A stretch of 64,000 nucleotides of DNA from JACCXG01 sp963750935 (GTDB lineage: Bacteria; Acidobacteriota; Vicinamibacteria; Vicinamibacterales; 2-12-FULL-66-21). The stretch spans positions 1-64,000 of the forward strand of contig CAVVSR010000009.1 of assembly GCA_963750935.1 (NCBI GenBank), written 5' to 3'. Of the stretch, positions 1 through 7,954 are shown in pieces. The notes beneath the pieces are model-generated. The model was not told where the DNA came from. It saw nothing but the letters and a program-made list of their open reading frames with translations, and did not search any database. The position numbers were made by a program, and so were the translations under genes. Each line of letters begins with the position of its first letter. The first letter of the stretch is position 1.

Positions 1-30
1 GCCTACGCGCGAAAGAACCTGTCGCTCTAG
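1..30 (+). CDS. Possible 3' end of an upstream gene
   Basis: Frame 1 is open from the window edge to a TAG at 28-30 and reads AYARKNLSL, a plausible C-terminus. Nothing more can be said from ten codons. A small inverted repeat (AACCTG at 16-21, CAGGTT at 31-36) overlaps the stop and could be part of a terminator. It could equally be chance. Confidence 0.25.
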   Translation, partial: AYARKNLSL

Positions 31-60
31 CAGGTTGCCGAAGAACGCTGCACGTCAACG

Positions 61-130
61 CCCAATCCCCAACCTCCAACTCCCAATCTGTCAAAATTTG
101 GGAGTTGGGAGTTGGGAGTTGGGAGTTGAC
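61..130. repeat. GGGAGTT heptamer array, inverted pair with almost no core
   Basis: The left arm (61-87) is built of AACTCCC-type heptamers and the right arm (about 99-130) of four GGGAGTT units. Only about a dozen A/T-rich bases separate them. It is the same arm family as the larger elements at 23854, 41988 and 55304, but without their 85-bp core. The right end reads TTGACA (126-131), a perfect -35 hexamer upstream of the hydrolase at 172, though no convincing -10 follows at 17 bp. Confidence 0.9.
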
Positions 131-171
131 ACGGGTTATTCGTCTCTCACTTTACAGCCAGGGCCTCACCC

Positions 172-1515
172 ATGCATCGCTGCCGACACTTGACCGTGGC
201 CCTGTGCGTCATCGCCCTGCTGGGACTCGCCGGGCCCGTCGCGCAAGCCCGCCCTGAGCCTGTCGAAGGGGCCCGTCCTGAGCCTGTCGAAGGGGCCCGT
301 CCTGAGCCTGTCGAAGGAGCCCAGGACAGCCCCGCGGTCACGCACGCGAAGCGGGTGCTCAATCGGCTCGGCCAGGACCAGTTCGAGGAGGTCGCAAAGG
401 AATTCAACAACAAGGTCGCGGCCGCGATGACTCCGCTCCAGCTCCGCGAGGTCTGGACGACGCTGCGGCAGCAGGTGGGGCCGGTGAAGGCAATCCTCGA
501 TCACCAGGAGACGACCACGCCTGGCGGCGTCACGACGGTGGTGCTCGGATGCCAGTTCGAGAGGACGGTGGTGAACATCACGATCGCGTTCGATGCCGAG
601 GGCAGGATCGCCGGGCTCCGCCTCACGCCGCGGCCGGCGTCCACGGCACCGGCCACGCCGCCGGCGTCGAGCCGCTTCACGGAACAACCGGTCATGGTCG
701 GCAGCGGCGAGTGGGCGCTGCCGGGCACGCTGTCACTGCCGAACGACAAGATCGACGCCGCGGTGGTGCTGGTGCACGGCTCGGGTCCGCAGGATCGCGA
801 CGCTACCGTCGGCCCGAACACGCCGTTCCGCGATCTCGCGTGGGGGCTCGCCGATCGCGGCATCGCGGTCCTGCGCTACGAGAAGCGCTCCCGGCAGCAC
901 GGACCACGGCTCGCGGGCCGACCCAACCTGACCGTCCGCGACGAGGTCACCGATGACGCGATGCTGGGCGCCGCACTTCTGCGCGCGCATCCCCGGATCG
1001 ATCCCAAGCGCGTCTTCGTGCTCGGCCACAGTCTCGGCGGGACGCTGGCGCCGCGCATCGCCGCGGAGGATCGATCGCTCGCCGGGATCATCATCATGGC
1101 GGGCGCGACCCGCCCGCTGATGGAGGCGGCCCGTGAGCAGCTCACGTATCTCGCCGCGATCACGCCCGGCGGCCCGAGCGTCGAACAGGGCTTGCAGATG
1201 CTGCGGAGGGCCGCGCCAGAGTCGTACTGGAAGGATCTGGATGCCTACCAACCCGCGCAGGTCGCGGCGACCCTGTCAGTGCCGATGCTGATCCTGCAGG
1301 GCGAGCGCGATTACCAGGTGACGCTGGCCGATCTGCAGGGATGGCGCGACGCCCTGGCCGGCAAGGGCCACGTGACGTTCAAGACCTACCCGACGCTGAA
1401 TCACCTGTTCCTGGCCGGCGAGGGCAAGAGCACGCCGGCCGAGTACGAACGGGCCGGACACATCCCGGCGTTCGTGCTCGACGATATTGCGGGGTGGATC
1501 ACGAAGCGGTTCTAG
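172..1515 (+). CDS. Exported alpha/beta hydrolase with N-terminal DUF3887-like domain
   Basis: Predicted secreted serine esterase/peptidase-like hydrolase of 447 residues. Residues 1-26 form a Sec signal peptide. Residues 27-50 are three in-frame copies of the octapeptide RPEPVEGA. Residues about 55-155 resemble DUF3887, which often precedes such hydrolases. The catalytic domain (about 165-447) shows the nucleophile elbow GHSLGG, an acid in GERDYQ and a late histidine in LNHLFLAG. The substrate is not visible. The gene stands alone, with a GGGAGTT array upstream and a converging PqiA-like gene downstream. The repeat looks like a 24-bp element that expanded just after the signal peptide without breaking the frame. 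Family assignment is firm; function is unknown. Confidence 0.9.
   Translation: MHRCRHLTVALCVIALLGLAGPVAQARPEPVEGARPEPVEGARPEPVEGAQDSPAVTHAKRVLNRLGQDQFEEVAKEFNNKVAAAMTPLQLREVWTTLRQQVGPVKAILDHQETTTPGGVTTVVLGCQFERTVVNITIAFDAEGRIAGLRLTPRPASTAPATPPASSRFTEQPVMVGSGEWALPGTLSLPNDKIDAAVVLVHGSGPQDRDATVGPNTPFRDLAWGLADRGIAVLRYEKRSRQHGPRLAGRPNLTVRDEVTDDAMLGAALLRAHPRIDPKRVFVLGHSLGGTLAPRIAAEDRSLAGIIIMAGATRPLMEAAREQLTYLAAITPGGPSVEQGLQMLRRAAPESYWKDLDAYQPAQVAATLSVPMLILQGERDYQVTLADLQGWRDALAGKGHVTFKTYPTLNHLFLAGEGKSTPAEYERAGHIPAFVLDDIAGWITKRF
247..321 (+). repeat. Three tandem 24-bp coding repeats
   Basis: The unit contains CCTGAGCCTGTCGAAGG and occurs three times back to back, differing at one or two bases. It lies inside the hydrolase gene, directly after the predicted signal peptidase site, and translates to RPEPVEGA. 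This 17-mer is recalled as a dispersed repeat in many bacterial genomes; here its length is a multiple of three, so the host protein stays in frame. Confidence 0.9.
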
Positions 1516-1530
1516 TCACCGGTTGGCAGT

Positions 1531-1561
1531 CCCGCGTCCCCAGTCCCCGTTCCCCGATCGA
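1531..1561. repeat. Short CGGGACT-type heptamer array
   Basis: Degenerate 7-bp units of the type AGTCCCC/CGTCCCC lie between the stop of the exported hydrolase and the stop of the converging PqiA-like gene. It belongs to the same family as the arrays near 37.3, 49.8, 52.1, 57.3 and 59.2 kb. Confidence 0.65.
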
Positions 1562-1630
1562 ACACCGGCAGGATCCGCAATTCTTCGTCGTGCCGTCGCG
1601 ATCGTTGTGAAGAGGTCGTGGGGACGTTGT

Positions 1631-2380
1631 CTACGCGGGCGGCGCCGCAACCGGCTGGTCGACGACGGAGGCCGCCATCCTTACCGTCGCCTGTTGCGAC
1701 GCCAGCGAGAACAGGCAGTACGCGGCGAACCAGTAGAACCCGGCGCCGAATCGCGCCGTGAACGCGATCATCGCCGGCGCCGCATTGGGTCCCTGCGTCG
1801 GGGTGGCGCTGGCCTGCGCCGCGAGGAAGGCGATCAGGATCGCCACCACGAACACGTCCGCCATCGACCACTTGGCGATCGCCTCGACGAACCGCAGCGT
1901 CCGCCGCCGTGCCGCGTCGCCGGTCATGAACATCGCCCAGGCGACCAGGGTCGCCTTCCCGAACGGCACGATCACGCTGAACAGCAGGATCAGCGTCGCC
2001 GGGATCGGACTGCCGACCTCGTAGAGCCGCTGCACCGCGCCGACAATGCTGCGGGTCTGTTCGTAGACTTCGACCTCGCCGACGTTCTTCTGCAGCGCCG
2101 CCGAAATCTGCGGCCCGAGCTTCTCGATGACGATCTTGCGGACGTCGCTGCCGGTCGCCTCCAGGAACTGGAGAATCGACGGGTTCATCATCGCCTTCAG
2201 CACCGCGATCGTCTCGTCGTTGAGACCCCGTTCGAGCATCATCGGCGCGACCTGCGCGATGCCGTCGCGGGTGAGGACGCCGCGAATCGTCAGGACGGGC
2301 AGGAACAGCCCCGGGATCAGCAACCCCATCGAGCACACGAGCAGGACGAGGACGACGAGGCGCTTGGCGCTGGAAGCCAT
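1631..2380 (-). CDS. PqiA-family integral membrane protein
   Basis: A 249-residue membrane protein of the paraquat-inducible protein A family (single PqiA domain). It has a hydrophobic N-terminal segment (about 8-30), a long non-membrane insertion (about 40-115), and membrane segments with the family patterns PFGKATLVAW and KWSMADVFVVAILIAFLA. PqiA proteins work with MCE-type proteins in envelope lipid transport, but no MCE gene is nearby, so the partner is unknown. The start is the ATG at 2380. The frame stays open far upstream through the RtcB gene, but only this 750-bp part has membrane-protein character. A GGTGCTC heptamer array lies upstream. Confidence 0.82.
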   Translation of the reverse strand: MASSAKRLVVLVLLVCSMGLLIPGLFLPVLTIRGVLTRDGIAQVAPMMLERGLNDETIAVLKAMMNPSILQFLEATGSDVRKIVIEKLGPQISAALQKNVGEVEVYEQTRSIVGAVQRLYEVGSPIPATLILLFSVIVPFGKATLVAWAMFMTGDAARRRTLRFVEAIAKWSMADVFVVAILIAFLAAQASATPTQGPNAAPAMIAFTARFGAGFYWFAAYCLFSLASQQATVRMAASVVDQPVAAPPA

Positions 2381-2403
2381 ACGGGGGGGATTATATGGGG
2401 AAC

Positions 2404-2498
2404 GGTGCTCAGTGCTGGGTGCTGGGTGCTGGGTGCTGGGTGCTGGGTGTCGGTGCTCGGGGACTCGGTGCTCGGTGCTCGGTGCTCGGTGCCCGGCG
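2404..2498. repeat. GGTGCTG/GGTGCTC heptamer array
   Basis: About twelve degenerate direct 7-bp units in one orientation, first GGTGCTG then GGTGCTC, fill the gap between the divergent PqiA-like and RtcB genes. There is no inverted partner here. The 21.9-kb gap holds a shorter array of the same family. Confidence 0.92.
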
Positions 2499-2539
2499 CG
2501 ATTCGGGACGGGACCAGGAATAGAGATTAGGGTTGTCAC

Positions 2540-3952
2540 TTGAAAACACGTGACTTTGCGCAGATGGGCATTCCGGCGGGAGCGTGCGCCGAGACGGCCA
2601 AGCAGATCCTGCAGAAGGCGAAAACGGCGAAGCGGAGCATGGCGCAGGTGCTGGACGAGCTGCGGCGTGTCGCCGCCTCGCCCGCGTCGCACCTCGACGA
2701 CGAGACGTATGCCGGGCTGGCGCGGCAGCTGATCGATCAGGCGTCGGCTGCCGGTCGGTTCCGCCCGCGGGCCGTGGACGCACCGTATCGCATCTGGGGT
2801 GAGAACCTCGAATCGTCCGCCGTCGAGCAGCTGAAGAACGCGTGCAGGCTGCCGGTGGCGGTGTCCGGCGCGCTGATGCCGGACGCGCACGTTGGCTACG
2901 GGCTGCCGATCGGCGGCGTGCTCGCGACCCATGAGGCGGTCATCCCCTACGCCGTCGGCGTCGACATCGCCTGCCGCATGAAGATGACGGTGCTCGATCT
3001 GCCGGTGCAGACGCTCGCGATCGATCAGCCGCGGCTGGCGCGGGCGCTCGAGCGCGAGACCCGCTTCGGCGTCGGCGCGACCTTCAAGTCGCGGCATCAG
3101 CACGACGTCATGGACGCAGACTGGCGGGTGACGTCGCTCACGTCGACGCTGAAGGATCGCGCGTGGTCGCAGCTGGGCACCAGCGGCAGCGGCAACCACT
3201 TCGTCGAGTTCGGCCAGCTGACGGTGCTCGATGGCGCCGTCGGCCTGGCGCCCGGCAACTACCTCGCGCTGCTCAGCCACTCGGGCAGCCGTGGGACCGG
3301 CGCGGCGATCGCGCAGCACTACAGCCGGCTCGCGCGTGATCTGCATCCGGAGCTGCCCAGGGAGCTCGCGCACCTGGCCTGGCTCGATCTCGCCAGCGAG
3401 GCGGGCCAGGAGTACTGGGCGGCGATGGAATTGATGGGCCGCTATGCTGCCGCGAATCACCAGCTGATTCACGCGAGTATCGCCCGCGCACTGGGCGTCG
3501 AGGTCCGGCTCGACCTCGAGAACCATCACAACTACGCGTGGCGCGAACGGCACCGCCTGCCGGACGGAACCGAGGCGGAGGTGATCGTGCACCGCAAGGG
3601 AGCGACGCCGGCCGGAGCGGGCGTGCTCGGGATCATCCCCGGCTCGATGGCCACACCCGGCTATGTCGTCCGCGGCAAAGGCGTGGCGGCGTCGCTGAAC
3701 TCGGCGTCGCACGGCGCCGGACGCCGCATGAGCCGGACCAGGGCGAAAGAGCTGTTCACGTGGGACGTCGCGCAGCGATTCCTGAAGGAACGCGGGGTCA
3801 CGCTGCTCTCCGCCGGACTGGACGAAGTGCCGATGGCCTACAAGGACATCGACGAGGTCATGGCCGCACAGCACGACCTGGTCGATCCCCTGGCCCGGTT
3901 CGAGCCGCGGCTCGTGAAGATGGCGCCCGGCGGCGAGCCTCCGGAGGACTGA
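2540..3952 (+). CDS. rtcB: RtcB-family RNA ligase
   Basis: A 470-residue RtcB homolog. RtcB joins 2',3'-cyclic phosphate or 3'-phosphate RNA ends to 5'-OH ends using GTP and Mn2+ in the cytoplasm. Visible signatures are GVDIAC (metal-binding Cys), GTSGSGNHFVE, LSHSGSRG, ENHHNYAW, HRKGATPA and SASHGAGRRMSR, whose His corresponds to the one guanylylated in RtcB. No archease gene is adjacent. The start is taken as TTG at 2540 because it gives MKTRDFAQMGIP, which looks like the natural N-terminus; ATG at 2564 is the alternative. No strong ribosome site is visible. The heptamer array lies upstream. Confidence 0.92.
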   Translation: MKTRDFAQMGIPAGACAETAKQILQKAKTAKRSMAQVLDELRRVAASPASHLDDETYAGLARQLIDQASAAGRFRPRAVDAPYRIWGENLESSAVEQLKNACRLPVAVSGALMPDAHVGYGLPIGGVLATHEAVIPYAVGVDIACRMKMTVLDLPVQTLAIDQPRLARALERETRFGVGATFKSRHQHDVMDADWRVTSLTSTLKDRAWSQLGTSGSGNHFVEFGQLTVLDGAVGLAPGNYLALLSHSGSRGTGAAIAQHYSRLARDLHPELPRELAHLAWLDLASEAGQEYWAAMELMGRYAAANHQLIHASIARALGVEVRLDLENHHNYAWRERHRLPDGTEAEVIVHRKGATPAGAGVLGIIPGSMATPGYVVRGKGVAASLNSASHGAGRRMSRTRAKELFTWDVAQRFLKERGVTLLSAGLDEVPMAYKDIDEVMAAQHDLVDPLARFEPRLVKMAPGGEPPED

Positions 3953-3985
3953 GCCGTCCTTCCGGCGTGCGACGGTGGCTGGGGT

Positions 3986-4031
3986 TTGACCGTCATACCA
4001 GGAGCATGTATACTCCTGAACAGGAGTTTAC
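3986..4031 (+). promoter_or_regulatory. Sigma70-type promoter, palindromic operator and SD of the RES-Xre operon
   Basis: TTGACC (3986-3991), a 17-bp spacer and TATACT (4009-4014) form a near-consensus promoter. A 16-bp palindrome ACTCCTGAACAGGAGT (4012-4027) overlaps the -10 and the predicted transcription start. Its right half contains AGGAG (4022-4026), which sits 5 nt before the GTG start and must also be the ribosome site. Toxin-antitoxin operons of this type are normally repressed by their own antitoxin; that role is inferred here. Confidence 0.82.
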
Positions 4032-4466
4032 GTGCGCCCCTCCATCCGCTACCCCGACAGCCGGTACCAGCTCGAGTCGCCGCCCGACCTCGGCACGCGG
4101 GGCGAACGGCAACGTTTGTCCCCCGCCGGGCTCAAGGCGTTCTTCCGCATCATGGCGCTGTGGCGCGTGCGCGACGAAGATGCGCGCGCGCTGCTCGGCG
4201 GCGTCACCAACGGCCCCTACTACGAGATGAAGCGCCAGCCGGACCGGGTCGTCGACACCGACCGGCTGACACGCATCTCCTATCTGATCGGCATCTTCAA
4301 GGCGCTGCGGATCCTGCACTCGGAGCGACTCGCCGACGAGTGGGTGCAGCTCCCCAACCAGAACCCGATCTTCGCCGGCGAGGCGCCGCTCGCCTACATG
4401 GTGCGCGGCGGGCTGCCCGCGATCCAGACGGTCCGGCGGCTGGTCGACGCGCGCCGCGCCGGCTGA
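4032..4466 (+). CDS. Xre/MbcA/ParS-type antitoxin of a RES-Xre module
   Basis: A 144-residue antitoxin with an N-terminal helix-turn-helix-like region (about 25-80) and a C-terminal toxin-binding domain (about 85-135) containing the PNQNPIFAGEAPLAYMVRGG block typical of the MbcA/ParS/Xre family. It should neutralise the RES toxin encoded next and repress the operon through the palindrome at 4012-4027. The start is GTG at 4032, preceded by AGGAG with a 5-nt spacer. The stop overlaps the toxin start by one base (TGATG), so the two genes are translationally coupled. Confidence 0.88.
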   Translation: MRPSIRYPDSRYQLESPPDLGTRGERQRLSPAGLKAFFRIMALWRVRDEDARALLGGVTNGPYYEMKRQPDRVVDTDRLTRISYLIGIFKALRILHSERLADEWVQLPNQNPIFAGEAPLAYMVRGGLPAIQTVRRLVDARRAG

Positions 4467-5149
4467 TGCGGCTGCCGCCGGTCACGCTGGTCCGCCAGTT
4501 CGACACCCATCGGCTCGTCCCCTCGCGGCATCACCCGCACGGCGACAGCGTGCTCGCAGCGCTCACCGACGATGACGACGATCTGCAGGCGATCTTCGCG
4601 CTCGAGTCGGCCACCAACGACCGGCTGCTCGCCGGCCAGCGGCTGCTGCCCGGTATCGGCGTCGAGGAGCTGGTGTTCGGGGTGCCGAATGCGTCGGTGA
4701 TCAACGCCACGTTCTGCCATCCGCATCCGCTCGGCGCCCGGTTCAGCAGTCCGGAGCGCGGCGCGTGGTACGCCGGCTTCGACCTGGCCACGTCGCAGGC
4801 CGAGGTCGCGTTCCACAAGTCGGTGCAGCTGGCGGAGGTGGGGCGCTTCGAGGATACAGTGACCTACGACGACTATCTCGCCGACTTCAGCGCGGGCTTT
4901 CACGATCTGCGCGGCGTCCGCGGATTTCGCGAGGTGCTCGATCCCGCCAGCTACGTCGCCTCGCAATCGCTCGCCGAGCACCTGCTCGACGCCGGATCGC
5001 TCGGCATCATCTATCCGAGCGTCCGCCATGCGCGCGGCACGTGCGTCGCGTGCTTCCGGCCGGCACTGGTCGGCAACGTGCGCCGGGATGCCACCTATCG
5101 TTTGACGTGGGACGGGAAACCGGAGCCATCGATTCGCGTCGAACGATGA
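4466..5149 (+). CDS. RES-domain toxin
   Basis: A 227-residue RES-domain protein. Characterised RES toxins deplete NAD+ in the cytoplasm and are blocked by a cognate Xre-type antitoxin. The named residues are visible: Arg in GARFSS, Glu in SQAEVAFHKS and Ser in YPSVRHARG near residues 175-190. There is no signal peptide. The ATG overlaps the antitoxin stop. The module looks complete and undamaged, with no mobile element beside it. Confidence 0.88.
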   Translation: MRLPPVTLVRQFDTHRLVPSRHHPHGDSVLAALTDDDDDLQAIFALESATNDRLLAGQRLLPGIGVEELVFGVPNASVINATFCHPHPLGARFSSPERGAWYAGFDLATSQAEVAFHKSVQLAEVGRFEDTVTYDDYLADFSAGFHDLRGVRGFREVLDPASYVASQSLAEHLLDAGSLGIIYPSVRHARGTCVACFRPALVGNVRRDATYRLTWDGKPEPSIRVER

Positions 5150-5240
5150 ATGCGGCGGAACGCTCGTTCGCGTGTACCACCACTCCTGAGCGCGCGTCGA
5201 GGACTTGACCAGCGCGAGCGCCCGCCAGTCGAAGGGGCGT

Positions 5241-7946
5241 ATGCTAGGCGGCGCCGTGGAACTTCACGCCGGCTCCCGTCTCGGGCCGTATGAAATGCTC
5301 GGGCGACTCGGCGCCGGAGGCATGGGAGAGGTCCACAAGGCGCGAGACACGAGGCTGGACCGGGTCGTGGCCATCAAGGTCCTGCCGGCGCCGCTCGCGG
5401 CGGATCCTGAGTTTCGCCAGCGGTTCGCGCGCGAAGCGCGGGCGATCTCGGCCCTCAACGATCCGCACATCTGCACGCTCTTCGATGTCGGTGAAACAGC
5501 CGCTCCCGCGACGGGCATGCCCGGTGTGCACTATCTCGTCATGGAATACCTGGAGGGCGAGACGCTCGCCGAGCGACTGGCCCGCGGCGCCGTGGCCGTG
5601 CCCGAAGCGATCCGCATCGGTATCGACGTCGCCACCGCGCTCGAGACCGCGCATCGGAGCGGCATCGTCCATCGCGATCTGAAGCCCGGCAATGTGTTCC
5701 TGGTACGGCGGGCGCCGACCGGTGTCGGACCGCGAGCGAAGCTGCTCGATTTCGGGCTGGCGAAGGCAGCACACTCTGCGGCTGCAACGCCCATCGACCA
5801 AACGGCGACATCACCAGTGACTGCGCGCGGCACCATTCTCGGGACGTTCCCGTACATGGCGCCCGAGCAGATCGAGGGGGCCGATGCCGACGCGCGCTCC
5901 GACATCTTTGCCTTCGGTGCGCTCCTCTACGAAATGGTCACGGGTCGTGTGGCGTTTCATGGAGCGACGCAAGCGCGGCTGTTCGGCGCGATTCTGCGGG
6001 ATGAACCCCCGCCAATCCGCGAGCAGCAGCCGGAGGCGCCCGCGGCGCTCGACTACCTGATTCGCACGTGCCTCGCCAAGGAGCCCGGCGCACGGGCGGA
6101 GAGCGCGCACGATCTGCGATTGCAGCTCGAATGGATGGCGGCGGGATCCGAGTCGCACGCTCAGGCAGCGGGCGGCCGGCGATCGCCGATGACAACCGCC
6201 GTCGGTGCCGCCGCACTGGCGCTGGGATTGCTCGCAGGCGCTTTACTCTGGGGCGGTACGCCGACGGTCCAGCCGCCGGGCATCATGCGATTCGAGCAGG
6301 TGCTGCCCGACGGGCAGCAGTTCGCGCGCACCGGTGCCCGTGCCGTCGCCGTCTCACCGGACGGTGCCACGATGCTCTATCACGCCGACCGGCACCTGTA
6401 TGCGCGCCGCATCGATCAGCTCACGCCGGAGCCGATCGCGGGCACCAACGAAGATCCCAGGGAACCCCTGTTTTCCCCGGATGGCGCATCGGTCGCCTAC
6501 TTCGCCAAGGGAGGGCTGGTGCTTCGGAAGGTGGCCCTGTCGGGCGGGAGCCCGATTACGCTCGCTGTCGTGCCGGCGCGGTCGGCCGGCGCGAGCTGGG
6601 ACGGCAGCTCGATCGTGTTCGCCACGACGCATGCCGGGCGGTCCGGCATCTACGCGGTTCCCGAGAACGGCGGTGAGCCTGCGAAACTCGTCGACGTCGA
6701 CGCCTCGATCGAACGGCTCTCTCATCCCAGCCTCGTCGGCGCTGGCAAGTATCTCCTGTTCACAGTACATTCCCCCACCGCCGGCACAGGCGGCGAAGGC
6801 ACGATCGCGCTTCACGCCCTGGATTCGGGGCGGCGCAGCATCGTCGTCCAGGGCGGTCTCGGCGCGCGGGCTCTCCCCGGCGGCGATCTGGTGTATGTGC
6901 ACGACGGCGCTCTCTATGGCGTCAGGCTGAACCTCGACGCCGGGCGGGTGGAGGGCACGCCGGTGCTCCTGCTGCCCCAGGTCCCCGCTCAGGGGGGCGG
7001 GCAGTACGCGATCTCCGCGAGCGGCACGCTGGTGCATCAGCGTGCGGCCCCGCCGCCGCTGCGGACGCCGGTATGGGTGGACAGGAAAGGGCGCGAAGAG
7101 CCGTTCGCGATTGAACCGCGGTCCTACTTCGATCCTCGCCTCTCGCCCGACGGCACCATGCTCGCCATCAGCGCCGATGGCGATATCTGGATGTGGAATG
7201 TTGCACGCCAGGTGCTCACCCGTTTCACGCAGACCAGCGGTCCCGAGTTCAATCCGATCTGGACGCCGGATGGCCGGTACCTCGTGTTCGACTCGAACGA
7301 GGGCAGCGGCCCGCGGATTCTTCGCAAGGCCGCGGATGGTACAGGAGCGGCGGCCGTGATTCTGGACGTGCCTGGCGGATATCCGGAAACGCTCTCTCCG
7401 GACGGCAAGTATTTCGTGTATCACGCCACCGGCCAGCTGCTGAATGCGCGGCTGCTGCCGCTGGGCAACCAGGCGCCAGCGACACCGCTGGTACCCGCAG
7501 CCAAGCCGCCGGTGCAGGTCTACAACGCCGAGATATCACCCAATGGCCGCTGGATCGCCTATCAGTCCGACGAGCGGGGGCGGTTCGAGGTCTTCGTCCA
7601 TCCGTTTCCGGCAATCGCCAGCGGGCAGTGGCAGGTCTCGGTTGATGGCGGCGCGCATCCGGCATGGGCGCGCGACGGCCGGGAGCTGTTCTACATCGAT
7701 GCCGCCGGGACACTGGTCTCGGTGAAAATCCGCGAGCAACCCGGCTTCGGCTGGGATCCGGCGGTCCCGCTCTTCGCGGCCGGGAGCTACTCGGTCGAAG
7801 TCGCCCGCAACTACGACGTCGATGCGAACGGGAAGCGGTTTCTGTTCATCAGGAACGTCAGCACCGCGGAGAGGCCCGCGCTCTCCGTCGTGGTCAATTG
7901 GGCGAGTGAAATGCGGCAGAAGTTGCAGGCCGCGGCAGCGAAGTAG
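5241..7946 (+). CDS. Ser/Thr protein kinase with transmembrane segment and PD40/TolB-like propeller
   Basis: A receptor-like kinase of about 901 residues. The N-terminal kinase domain has the P-loop LGAGGMGEV (23-31), AIK lysine (46), catalytic HRDLKPGN, DFGLA and MAPEQ, so it should be active. A single membrane segment (about 315-335) is followed by about 550 residues of WD40-like PD40 repeats (SPDG, FSPDGASVAYFA, WTPDGRYLVF), forming a predicted periplasmic sensor propeller. This architecture is common in acidobacteria. Three starts are possible: TTG 5205, ATG 5241 and GTG 5256. ATG 5241 is chosen because AAGGGG lies just upstream, though GTG 5256 gives the family-typical N-terminus. Its 3' end converges on the GGDEF-EAL gene with an 8-bp gap. 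Confidence 0.92.
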   Translation: MLGGAVELHAGSRLGPYEMLGRLGAGGMGEVHKARDTRLDRVVAIKVLPAPLAADPEFRQRFAREARAISALNDPHICTLFDVGETAAPATGMPGVHYLVMEYLEGETLAERLARGAVAVPEAIRIGIDVATALETAHRSGIVHRDLKPGNVFLVRRAPTGVGPRAKLLDFGLAKAAHSAAATPIDQTATSPVTARGTILGTFPYMAPEQIEGADADARSDIFAFGALLYEMVTGRVAFHGATQARLFGAILRDEPPPIREQQPEAPAALDYLIRTCLAKEPGARAESAHDLRLQLEWMAAGSESHAQAAGGRRSPMTTAVGAAALALGLLAGALLWGGTPTVQPPGIMRFEQVLPDGQQFARTGARAVAVSPDGATMLYHADRHLYARRIDQLTPEPIAGTNEDPREPLFSPDGASVAYFAKGGLVLRKVALSGGSPITLAVVPARSAGASWDGSSIVFATTHAGRSGIYAVPENGGEPAKLVDVDASIERLSHPSLVGAGKYLLFTVHSPTAGTGGEGTIALHALDSGRRSIVVQGGLGARALPGGDLVYVHDGALYGVRLNLDAGRVEGTPVLLLPQVPAQGGGQYAISASGTLVHQRAAPPPLRTPVWVDRKGREEPFAIEPRSYFDPRLSPDGTMLAISADGDIWMWNVARQVLTRFTQTSGPEFNPIWTPDGRYLVFDSNEGSGPRILRKAADGTGAAAVILDVPGGYPETLSPDGKYFVYHATGQLLNARLLPLGNQAPATPLVPAAKPPVQVYNAEISPNGRWIAYQSDERGRFEVFVHPFPAIASGQWQVSVDGGAHPAWARDGRELFYIDAAGTLVSVKIREQPGFGWDPAVPLFAAGSYSVEVARNYDVDANGKRFLFIRNVSTAERPALSVVVNWASEMRQKLQAAAAK

Positions 7947-7954
7947 CGGAGCCG

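Noticed and set aside
2381..3874. Upstream extension of the PqiA-like frame through the RtcB gene
   Set aside because: This part is antisense to RtcB and has no membrane-protein character; only 1631-2380 is credible.
3953..3985. Terminator after rtcB
   Set aside because: Only a 5-bp stem (CCGTC/GACGG) with a long loop and no T-run.
5205..5210. TTGACC as -35 of the Ser/Thr kinase gene
   Set aside because: No -10-like hexamer lies 16-18 bp downstream; the nearest (TATGCT at 5240) is 29 bp away.
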